Source of the DNA: a bacterium
Lineage (GTDB): Bacteria > Patescibacteriota > Doudnabacteria > UBA920
Direction: 5' to 3'
DNA length: 5,723 bases
Assembly: GCA_021789715.1 (NCBI GenBank)
Contig: JAJYJE010000070.1
Span: 1-5,723 of the forward strand
The number at the start of each line of letters is the position of its first letter. Positions within the stretch are counted from its first letter, which is position 1. A program made the position numbers and the translations under genes. Under the pieces are notes generated by a model. It ran no database searches, was not told where the DNA came from, and saw only the letters and a list, made by a program, of their open reading frames with translations. Positions 1 through 5,723 of the stretch are shown here, piece by piece.

Positions 1-2
1 CA

Positions 3-221
3 AAAGATAAAACCAAGCCGTATATTGTTTGCCTGGTTCAACGGGCTAGCAGTATTTTAAAGGAAGACCCGGACGTTAACCGGACGTTTTTGCACTGGCT
101 CTATAAAGAAAAGGGCAAGGGCGAAACATACGAGCTGGCCTTAAGCCTTAATCCGGCGGGAAACGATACTCCCGAAATAGTGGCTGCCGTGTCTTACTTT
201 GAAGCAACAGGAATATTTTGA
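3..221 (+). CDS. C-terminal end of an unrecognised phage gene (partial)
   Basis: An open frame enters from the left edge and ends at TGA 219-221, giving 72 visible residues that end in SYFEATGIF. The composition is that of a normal soluble protein: charged, mixed helix and strand, with no membrane segment or signal. I do not recognise the family. Its stop overlaps the proposed TTG start of the tail-fibre gene by four bases (TTGA), so the two are probably translationally coupled in one operon. By position it may be another tail or baseplate-region gene, but that is inference from context only. The frame is preferred over the other two because frames 1 and 2 both meet stop codons within the first 60 bases. 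Confidence 0.7.
   Translation, partial: KDKTKPYIVCLVQRASSILKEDPDVNRTFLHWLYKEKGKGETYELALSLNPAGNDTPEIVAAVSYFEATGIF
209..213 (+). promoter_or_regulatory. Possible Shine-Dalgarno (AGGAA) for the tail-fibre gene
   Basis: AGGAA lies four bases before TTG 218 and thirteen before ATG 227, which favours the TTG start, although four bases is slightly short. It lies inside the upstream coding sequence and could be chance. It is the only start in the window with such a motif. Confidence 0.35.
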
Positions 222-1453
222 GCCTTATGGAGCTAATCAACAAAATTTTTACCAATAGCGAGATACCGGACCTTCCATTCCCGGAAATTCCGCCGCATAC
301 CCACGACGGCGTAAACTCTGCGTTTCTCGCACCCTCCTCCATCGACTCTGTGCAAATTAAAGCCGGGGCGGTTGGGACCACGGCCTTGGCGGATGACTCG
401 GTAGATTCCGACAAAATAATAGACAACGCAATACTGACCGAACACGTAAACGCGCTGGCCGTTACCCAACAGAAACTTGCCGACGCGGCCGTGTCTACTG
501 CTAAAATCCAGAATGGCTCGGTCAATGCTTCCAAGCTTATTCAGAGCGAAGCCGTAATAACCGTCTCGGCTCAGATTGCAACGGCCACTATTATATCCGC
601 GCACATCGGTACCGGGGTTATCCAAAACGCACATTTAGCCAACGCTATTATCTCCAGCGCAAAAATTATAGACGGAGCCATTGTGAACGCCAAGATAGGC
701 AACGCGGAAATTACTTCCGCTAAAATTGGGGCAGCGGAAATAAAAAACGGCAACATAGATAACCTTGCAGTAACGACGGCTAAAATTGACGAGCTTGCTG
801 TGGAATGGTCAAAGATTGGATCACTGGCTGTTGGTAACAGCAAGATTATGGACGCTGCAATAAGCACGGCCAAAATCCAGGATGAAGCGGTCGGCACGGC
901 CCAGATTACCAACGCCGCTATCACCAACGCAAAAATAGACAACCTTGCCGTGACCAGCGCCAAAATCAGCAACGTCAGTGCCGACAAAATTACGGCCGGC
1001 CAGATCAACTTAACCTCAACCGGATATTTATCAACCCCTTACGGTGGCATTCGGATCGGTTACCTCCGCAACATTGGCGGGGTATCCATTTACGGAATTC
1101 AAGCCGGGCCAGGTCACGGACTAATGCTTGATGACGGGGCAAACGGCTACGCGAGGATGTGGATTGATACTTCCGGCAACCGACCACTTTGTATAGATAC
1201 TACATCCAATGACCGGATTTTCTTTAAGGCATCGAGCGGCAATGACATTATCCGCCTTTATGGAAGCAACGCCTGGGCTGGCGGGCATGTCGATATTATG
1301 ACTTCACTCCGTATCGGCACTACCCAACCGGGCAGTCCCGTGGCGGGACAGATGTATTACGAACCAAACCCGAGTGGAATGGGAACGGGCGGACGGCTGA
1401 TGATTTATAACGGCTACAGCTGGCACGCGGCCGCCTGGTACGATGAAATTTAA
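218..1453 (+). CDS. Tail fibre / receptor-binding-type phage protein with decapeptide repeats
   Basis: This 411-residue protein is probably a trimeric tail fibre or baseplate-attached host-recognition protein. Domains in order: a short N-terminus with the HTHDG motif (residues 27-31), often seen near the N-terminus of phage tail and baseplate proteins; about 21 ten-residue units from about 41 to 251, with consensus A-[VI]-x-x-[AS]-[KQ]-I; an ADKITAGQI junction (255-263), typical of phage tail proteins; a glycine-rich, beta-type region with one cysteine (C325); and a C-terminal segment (364-411) rich in G, Y and W containing GSPVAGQMYY and LMIYNGYSW, a familiar fibre-end pattern. No peptidase or self-cleaving chaperone is visible. 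The start is TTG 218, which overlaps the previous stop; ATG 227 is the alternative and would remove only three residues. A methyltransferase gene follows 17 bases later. The fibre role is inferred from repeats and motifs, not from a named homologue. Confidence 0.8.
   Translation: MSLMELINKIFTNSEIPDLPFPEIPPHTHDGVNSAFLAPSSIDSVQIKAGAVGTTALADDSVDSDKIIDNAILTEHVNALAVTQQKLADAAVSTAKIQNGSVNASKLIQSEAVITVSAQIATATIISAHIGTGVIQNAHLANAIISSAKIIDGAIVNAKIGNAEITSAKIGAAEIKNGNIDNLAVTTAKIDELAVEWSKIGSLAVGNSKIMDAAISTAKIQDEAVGTAQITNAAITNAKIDNLAVTSAKISNVSADKITAGQINLTSTGYLSTPYGGIRIGYLRNIGGVSIYGIQAGPGHGLMLDDGANGYARMWIDTSGNRPLCIDTTSNDRIFFKASSGNDIIRLYGSNAWAGGHVDIMTSLRIGTTQPGSPVAGQMYYEPNPSGMGTGGRLMIYNGYSWHAAAWYDEI
338..970 (+). 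repeat. Decapeptide (30-bp period) repeat array in the tail fibre
   Basis: Residues 41-251 repeat with a strict ten-residue period. Aliphatic anchors fall at 47, 57, 67, 77, 87, 97 and 107, then at 120 and every ten residues up to 250. A second aliphatic residue usually sits five residues before each anchor, giving a near-pentapeptide rhythm. The step from 107 to 120 is thirteen residues, so the array has two phases joined by a three-residue shift. The repeat is clear in protein but diverged in DNA. Such AKI/AV repeats are common in phage fibre shafts and probably build a beta-helical or intertwined rod. Confidence 0.85.
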
Positions 1454-1470
1454 ATACTAAACAAAAATCT

Positions 1471-2814
1471 TTGTCCGGCAACAAACCAAAAACAGTAAAA
1501 TATTTTAGCGCGTTTACCGGCATCGGCGGGTTTGAACTGGGTATATTTCACGCATATGAAAAAAGCATTAAATCCAAGGAACTTCAAAGGAAAAACTTAT
1601 GTCCTGGGGAATACGGCAATCGCATTAAATCAAGGATCGGGCAACAACAGCACGTTAGTATTGGACTACCAAAAAATAAAAAGATGGGACGACTACAACA
1701 AAGCATTCAGAAACCCACAAACAGCGGGAACACTGAAAGCGAGCGGAGCCGACCCCAATGTGTTGGTTTTTCTGAAATTGACAAATATGCAACGCAAGTC
1801 TATGAATCACATTTCCCCAACCACAAAAACTATGGAGACATTACAAAAATCAGAGCGGAATCTCTCCCCAATTTCGACTTCCTCTGCGGAGGGTTCCCTT
1901 GCCAGGCTTTTTCGATTGCTGGAAAAAGGGCGGGCTTTGACGATACAAGAGGAACGCTATTCTTTGAACTTGCTAAAATCGCTAGGGTTAAAAAACCTCG
2001 ATTACTTCTCTTTGAGAATGTCAAAGGGCTGTTGTCGCACGACGGAGGCCGAACATTTAAAACCATCATCAGAACGCTTGATGAACTGGGGTATGGCGTA
2101 CAATGGCAAGTGCTTAACAGCAAAAATTTCGGCGTCCCGCAAAATCGGGAAAGAGTGTTCATTGTCGGACATCTTAGAGGAACAGCCAGACCCAAAATAT
2201 TTCCTATCACCGAAAACTACAGCGAGGATATTGTCTTACCAACCATCACGACACGAATTACCGCAGACAGCAACGGAACTTATGTTAGTAAAAAACAGGC
2301 ACAAAAAGGCTTGAAATATATCGGCGCGGTAATGAGTGAAAGGAATAAACAATGGTTGAACGATGGCAAAACATTAAGCAGAAATTTTCCTCAAGGCCAG
2401 AGAATTTACGACCCTAATGGAATATCCAGCACGTTAAGTAGCCAAGGCGGTGGATTAGGGGCAAAAACAGGATTGTATGCAATAAAAACTGTTAGGACGG
2501 AAGAAACGAAAAGAATCAGGCGGGAAAACATGAAAAAGGGCAAGGATTGGGGTCCAAGGCAAGGTTATGAATTGGCGACCCGAACTGACGAGCTGATGAA
2601 TACCATAACAGCCAACTGGGAAATTAACCAATCGGTTACTGATGGGGCAAAAATTCGGCGATTAACTCCCGTCGAGTGCGAACGGCTACAGGGATTCCCG
2701 GACGGCTGGACCGCGAGTGTGAGTGATACCCAGCGCTATAAAACTTTAGGTAACGCGGTTACCGTAAATGTCATACGGGAAATCATAAAAAGAATGTTAT
2801 ATAACAACAACTAA
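1471..2814 (+). CDS. C5-cytosine-specific DNA methyltransferase
   Basis: This 447-residue enzyme transfers a methyl group from S-adenosylmethionine to C5 of cytosine in DNA. Motifs seen: motif I FTGIGGFELG (15-24, cofactor binding); motif II region CVGFSEID (97-104); motif IV GGFPCQAFS (140-148) with the catalytic Cys144; motif VI ENV (182-184); motif VIII QNRERVFIVG (224-233); a variable target-recognition region at about 236-395 with a GISSTLSSQGGGLGAKTGLY stretch; motif IX RRLTPVECERLQGFP (396-410); and motif X LGNAVT (426-431). All key residues are present, so it should be active; the target cannot be read from sequence. TTG 1471 is the only common start that keeps motif I, with a TGA stop at 1444-1446 upstream and no Shine-Dalgarno. 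No restriction enzyme partner is visible, so protection of phage DNA is the likely role. The gene is AT-richer than its neighbours and has an odd insert at residues 31-96. Confidence 0.95.
   Translation: MSGNKPKTVKYFSAFTGIGGFELGIFHAYEKSIKSKELQRKNLCPGEYGNRIKSRIGQQQHVSIGLPKNKKMGRLQQSIQKPTNSGNTESERSRPQCVGFSEIDKYATQVYESHFPNHKNYGDITKIRAESLPNFDFLCGGFPCQAFSIAGKRAGFDDTRGTLFFELAKIARVKKPRLLLFENVKGLLSHDGGRTFKTIIRTLDELGYGVQWQVLNSKNFGVPQNRERVFIVGHLRGTARPKIFPITENYSEDIVLPTITTRITADSNGTYVSKKQAQKGLKYIGAVMSERNKQWLNDGKTLSRNFPQGQRIYDPNGISSTLSSQGGGLGAKTGLYAIKTVRTEETKRIRRENMKKGKDWGPRQGYELATRTDELMNTITANWEINQSVTDGAKIRRLTPVECERLQGFPDGWTASVSDTQRYKTLGNAVTVNVIREIIKRMLYNNN
1561..1758 (+). other. Unusual ~66-residue insert between methyltransferase motifs I and II
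   Basis: In C5 methyltransferases motif I is normally followed within roughly 10-20 residues by the CVGFSEID-like motif II. Here residues 31-96 intervene. In the main frame the segment is polar and low in hydrophobics (K, Q, R, S, N), with AGG, CGA and CTA codons, like an out-of-frame translation. In the +1 frame the same DNA reads as balanced peptide, with LGNTAIALNQGSGNN from 1604 and TAGTLKASGADPNVLV at 1721-1768. The latter resembles the xTLxxxG stretch in the recognition domain of this same enzyme. This could be a compensated double frameshift, a recombined fragment, or part of an overlapping gene. Confidence 0.6.
1565..1636 (+). repeat. Short imperfect direct repeat inside the methyltransferase insert
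   Basis: GCATTAAATCCAAGGA at 1565-1580 recurs at 1622-1636 as GCATTAAATCAAGGA, identical except for one missing C. The copies start 57 bases apart and the DNA between them is not repeated. The one-base difference shifts the relative frame, so the repeat could be involved in slippage or recombination. It is too short to prove that. Confidence 0.5.
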
Positions 2815-2817
2815 AAT

Positions 2818-3042
2818 ATGTTTACTAAAAAATTAGACAAAACCGATTTGGAGGAACTGAGAAAGCGTGAGGAACTAATCAACCAGCATGTACTTATAAC
2901 CCAGGCCTTGCAATCCCAGAAGCAGAGTTTTATTTTAAGCCGCTTTTCCAGGTACGGACTTGATATCACCAAAGAATACAGCATTGACTTAAAGACCGGC
3001 AAAATTACCGAGTCCAAACCTCGGCCATTAATGAACAAATAA
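2818..3042 (+). CDS. Small hypothetical protein (74 residues)
   Basis: I do not recognise this protein by name. It begins three bases after the methyltransferase stop and ends twelve bases before the next start, so it sits in the operon. Residues 1-45 are predicted by eye to be helical and charged (LEELRKREELINQ, LQSQKQSFILSRF), and the C-terminal part contains YSIDLKTGKI (54-63), which looks like a short beta hairpin. There is no cysteine, signal peptide or membrane segment. The start ATG 2818 has no Shine-Dalgarno; the leader is AT-rich. Its small size and position suggest a virion accessory or assembly protein, but there is no direct evidence. A reverse-strand frame over the same bases (2811-3038) is judged to be its shadow. 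Confidence 0.75.
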   Translation: MFTKKLDKTDLEELRKREELINQHVLITQALQSQKQSFILSRFSRYGLDITKEYSIDLKTGKITESKPRPLMNK

Positions 3043-3054
3043 TTTTATCGTGTT

Positions 3055-4137
3055 ATGGCGGAAATAAATTGGGAAGAATTTAAAAAACAATTCCAGACCC
3101 TGCGCGACAGCATCTCGCCGGGCAACGCTGCGGCCGGTGATTTGTCCGAGGCTACTTTCGACCTGCCCACTCTCCAGAAACAAATAAGCGAAAATGCTAC
3201 GGGTCTCCAGACTGCGCAGGACAGTCTGAAAAATTTTCAGGCCAATACGTACAACAAATACTACAGCGATTCGGGATTAAGCTCCCTCAAAGACCAGATA
3301 GCCGCAAAGGACGCCGAAATTACCGCAGCCAAACAAACGCGCGATACCTCAATCAGTAAAACCCGACAGAACCCCTATTATTCCGCAGCAAATATTACCG
3401 GGGAATCATCAGAAATAGCCAATGCGGCAAACGCCGACATTAACAACACCATTGAGGAGCGCAACAGCCTGGCCGCGCAGTACAATTCCGGCCTTGATGA
3501 TATTTCAAAAAAAGTGGCGAGAGAAGCGGCGGACAAACAACAGGAAGTCGATGATTACAAATACAACCTTGGTAATCTTCAACAGCAGGTTTCTAATTAT
3601 CAAACTATCAGAAGCCAGGAATTGCAGAAAAAATCCAGCGACGAACAGTGGGCCGCTGAATTTGGACTGAAATTGCAGGAACTGGAAACTCAGGCAAGCC
3701 AAAAAAGCGGCGACACTTCGACGGAATGGGAACGCTTCAGCTCAAAAGTGGCAACAGGAGCTGAGCCTGACGCCGCGCTTAGAGCCACCGCCCAGAGACT
3801 TTTGGATCAGGGTATAGACGATCCTGCGCGCACCGGCTACACCGGCGAAACCGCGGCTAGGATTGAATCAGAACTCGGCTGGCTGAAACAGCAGCAACCC
3901 AAAGACCAGCAAAACCAGGCTAAAAAAGAAACGGTAAGCGAAGGCGCCTTCCGTATGGAAGTAAGAAATGCCTGGAAAGAAAACTATTCGCCGGACCAAT
4001 TGAAGCAGGTATATGGCGGAGTCCAATTTACCGATTCCGATAAATCCCCGCAGCAAATAATTGACGACGAATGGAACATCAAAACCCGGGGCGGCGTCCG
4101 GGGCTGGCTTGGCAGGCTGTTTAGGGCCGGAGTTTAG
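3055..4137 (+). CDS. Coiled-coil protein, probably phage virion-associated
   Basis: This is a 360-residue protein of no named family. Residues 35-215 are rich in Q, E, K, A and S with heptad-like spacing (LQKQISENATGLQTAQDSL, LGNLQQQVSNYQTIRSQELQ), consistent with long coiled coils broken by a YY/G-containing stretch near 105-120. Residues 235-280 form a second helical part, 281-294 a Q/K-rich linker, and 295-345 a small folded part. The tail GVRGWLGRLFRAGV (347-360) is basic and amphipathic. There is no cysteine, signal peptide or enzymatic motif. ATG 3055 follows the previous stop by twelve bases without a Shine-Dalgarno. Next to a fibre gene and upstream of the ADP-ribosyltransferase-like gene, it is best read as a structural or ejected virion protein; a tail-length or scaffold role is possible. 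The virion role is inference. Confidence 0.75.
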   Translation: MAEINWEEFKKQFQTLRDSISPGNAAAGDLSEATFDLPTLQKQISENATGLQTAQDSLKNFQANTYNKYYSDSGLSSLKDQIAAKDAEITAAKQTRDTSISKTRQNPYYSAANITGESSEIANAANADINNTIEERNSLAAQYNSGLDDISKKVAREAADKQQEVDDYKYNLGNLQQQVSNYQTIRSQELQKKSSDEQWAAEFGLKLQELETQASQKSGDTSTEWERFSSKVATGAEPDAALRATAQRLLDQGIDDPARTGYTGETAARIESELGWLKQQQPKDQQNQAKKETVSEGAFRMEVRNAWKENYSPDQLKQVYGGVQFTDSDKSPQQIIDDEWNIKTRGGVRGWLGRLFRAGV

Positions 4138-4221
4138 CCAGCCGGTTCGAGGCGTAACACGAAAATTGCGGTTGTGTGCGGTTTTTCCCGCCTGACCGAA
4201 GCTTTACAGCAATAAAACATT

Positions 4222-5723
4222 ATGGCCAATTTTTGGGACAAAATCACATCGCCTTTTAAAAAGGCAGGCAACGCGGTAAAAAAGACCATAGGCGACTTTT
4301 TTGCGCCCGCTCCCGACAAAGTACGGGTACGGGATTTTGCGCGAGAAGTGCCGGGAGCGGCAGAGGCTGTAGGCAAAAAAGTCTTGGAGTTTGGCAAGGA
4401 TATTCTCCGCGCCGGACCGCGGGCGGCGGCGTCCGCAACCTTGTCTGCAACAGGCAGGAAAGAAGCTGTTCCGGAAACTACTATGGAAAAATTTCTATGG
4501 GGCGACAAACCGATTAAAGATATTCGCGGTACGGGTGAAGAAACCATAAAAGACTTCGGGGGCGGACAGGGAGCGCAAAAAAAATACGGCCTGCCGTTAG
4601 GCATTGCTTTAACGGCACTTGATATTATTCCGGTTGTGCCGGAAGAAAAAGCAGGCAAACAAGTTGTGGAAGAACTGGCAAAAAAATACGGCGACGACAT
4701 CGCCCTTGCGATAGTAAAAAAGGGCGGGAAGAAACTGGCCGAACAGGCTATAAAGGAAGGCGGCGAGAAGTTGGTGGAAAAGGCGGGCATAAGCCTTCTA
4801 AAATCAGAACCAGTTATAGAAACAGCCATTAAAGACGTGAAGGATTTGGTACCTACTATTTCCGAAGAAGCCGGCAAGATGCAAATCACAGGTTTGGAGC
4901 AAGCTGCGGAACAACTCAATAAAACAGGTTCGGCGACTATCGCTGAAAACAAAGCCAAAAATTTAAGGTTGGTGGTAAAAGACGAGGGCGATTTTATCAA
5001 GGTTGGGATCGACTCGGGAACAGGTAAACTGTTGCCGACTGATATTAAACTGCCGGAAAAAAACTTTAAGACAAAAGAAGAAGCTTTCGACTTTATTAAA
5101 TCCCTGGGCAAGACTGAAGATAAAACCGGAACAGAAAAAATTATAAAGTCGGTTGAACCAGCCGCATACGACGAAAAGAACGGACGGAATTTGATGGAGC
5201 TTGAAAATGAAGCTCTGGATCTACCGGAACTAAAAAAGAAGCTGATGATAGCCGAAGAGGGCCACGAAGACTCCGGACTGATTGATCAAATCAAGAACGA
5301 TGTGGAGCAAAGGGAATCCGCGCTGGTTAACCCGGCAAAGGATGGACAGGTGGTTGATACTTTATACCATGGCACTTCAGCCCCAGATTTTAGTAAATTC
5401 GGAACTGACCTGGTATACCTTGCCCAAAACGCGGATGAAGCCAAGGCGTTTGCCGAAAATCCGATTATTGGCGGCGGACGAGGCTCAGGCATCGCCAGGG
5501 TTTTGGATGTTAAAGCTCCCAAAGGAAAAATCAAGGACATTGACGAAGTGGTACAGGCGGCAATAAACGATGGGGATGACCTTGATGCAGTTATAGCAAA
5601 GCAGGCGGCCGATGCAAAAAAAGCCGGATATAATTACCTTTCCTTTAACCACCCGAGTGCCGTCGGGGACGGAAATTTTAAAGCAATCGTTTCCATTAAT
5701 CCCGGAGAATTTTCAATAGCAAG
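4222..5723 (+). CDS. Long phage protein with C-terminal ADP-ribosyltransferase-like domain (3' partial)
   Basis: This frame stays open from ATG 4222 to the right edge, giving 500 residues without a stop. An in-frame TAA at 4213-4215 fixes the upstream limit, and there is no Shine-Dalgarno. The N-terminus (1-28) is an amphipathic, basic helix with aromatics (FWDKI, FFAP). Residues 38-75 are an Ala/Gly-rich helical region, and 123-140 (GLPLGIALTALDIIPVVP) is the only hydrophobic stretch, possibly membrane-interacting. Residues 141-235 are Lys/Glu/Ala-rich helices, and 248-295 look like a small alpha/beta unit. From about 378 the pattern is that of the ADP-ribosyltransferase-like fold seen in phage polyvalent proteins: VDTLYHGTS (His383), then DLVYLAQNADEAKAFAENP (Tyr399), strands near 424-432, AGYNYLSF (468-475) and AIVSINPGEFSIA (488-500). 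This suggests an H-Y type enzyme that modifies a host target after delivery. The third catalytic residue cannot be assigned. There is no cysteine in the visible part. The fold call is moderately sure; activity and delivery are inference. Confidence 0.8.
   Translation, partial: MANFWDKITSPFKKAGNAVKKTIGDFFAPAPDKVRVRDFAREVPGAAEAVGKKVLEFGKDILRAGPRAAASATLSATGRKEAVPETTMEKFLWGDKPIKDIRGTGEETIKDFGGGQGAQKKYGLPLGIALTALDIIPVVPEEKAGKQVVEELAKKYGDDIALAIVKKGGKKLAEQAIKEGGEKLVEKAGISLLKSEPVIETAIKDVKDLVPTISEEAGKMQITGLEQAAEQLNKTGSATIAENKAKNLRLVVKDEGDFIKVGIDSGTGKLLPTDIKLPEKNFKTKEEAFDFIKSLGKTEDKTGTEKIIKSVEPAAYDEKNGRNLMELENEALDLPELKKKLMIAEEGHEDSGLIDQIKNDVEQRESALVNPAKDGQVVDTLYHGTSAPDFSKFGTDLVYLAQNADEAKAFAENPIIGGGRGSGIARVLDVKAPKGKIKDIDEVVQAAINDGDDLDAVIAKQAADAKKAGYNYLSFNHPSAVGDGNFKAIVSINPGEFSIA

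Noticed and set aside
148..634. Two overlapping reverse-strand frames at the fibre N-terminus
   Set aside because: Both are antisense shadows of the fibre gene with implausible composition and no motif.
571..1008. Reverse-strand open frame with alternating A, I, L, S residues that looks like a membrane protein
   Set aside because: It is the complement of the decapeptide repeat array; the hydrophobic pattern is produced by the repeat.
1830..2210. Reverse-strand open frame inside the methyltransferase
   Set aside because: It is antisense to motifs II to VIII, which are plainly real; no independent support.
3422..3702. Forward and reverse frames inside the coiled-coil gene
   Set aside because: Composition is skewed and the 360-residue frame explains the region.
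4178..4191. GCGG-TTTTTC-CCGC hairpin in the 84-base gap, considered as a terminator
   Set aside because: Only four base pairs, and the T run is in the loop instead of after the stem.
4138..4221. Possible promoter in the longest intergenic gap
   Set aside because: No pair of -35 and -10 boxes with acceptable sequence and spacing could be found.
4134..5111. Long reverse-strand open frame of 325 codons
   Set aside because: It lies antisense to the well-supported 4222 gene in a region with few stops, is rich in S, P, F and L as expected from the complement of Lys/Glu/Ala codons, and has no recognisable motif.
5282..5566. Forward and reverse frames inside the ADP-ribosyltransferase-like gene
   Set aside because: Both overlap the YHGTS region of the open main frame and have no recognisable features.

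Overview
The window looks like part of the late (virion) region of a tailed phage or prophage. Five clear genes and one partial gene all lie on the + strand, packed with gaps of 3 to 84 bases or a 4-base overlap. The virion assignment rests on a tail-fibre-type protein with a long hydrophobic repeat array, a coiled-coil protein without cysteine, and a long protein ending in an ADP-ribosyltransferase-like domain. No integrase, terminase, portal, RNA gene or CRISPR array is visible. The host cannot be named. Four of the five visible starts have no recognisable Shine-Dalgarno sequence and two starts appear to be TTG, which fits an uncultivated lineage with weak Shine-Dalgarno use (Patescibacteria-type hosts are one guess, at low confidence). 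TGA, TAA and TAG all act as plausible stops, so nothing suggests a changed genetic code.

Layout: (1) bases 3-221 are the C-terminal end of an unrecognised gene that overlaps the next by TTGA. (2) 218-1453 is a tail-fibre/receptor-binding-type protein with about 21 ten-residue repeats. (3) 1471-2814 is a complete C5-cytosine DNA methyltransferase with all main motifs. It is more AT-rich than its neighbours and carries an unusual segment of about 66 residues between motifs I and II. (4) 2818-3042 is a small 74-residue hypothetical. (5) 3055-4137 is a 360-residue coiled-coil protein, probably virion-associated. (6) From 4222 to the window edge runs the first 500 residues of a long protein. It has an amphipathic N-terminus, a helical middle and, from about residue 378, an ADP-ribosyltransferase-like fold.

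Working together (inference): the fibre would bind the host, and the coiled-coil and ADP-ribosyltransferase-like proteins are candidates for proteins carried in the particle and delivered with the DNA. The methyltransferase looks like an accessory 'moron' gene that would protect the phage genome from restriction. The two points most worth following up are the methyltransferase locus and the ADP-ribosyltransferase-like protein. In the methyltransferase, the +1 frame is open for 260 codons and reads as sensible, methyltransferase-like peptide exactly where the main frame carries the odd insert.
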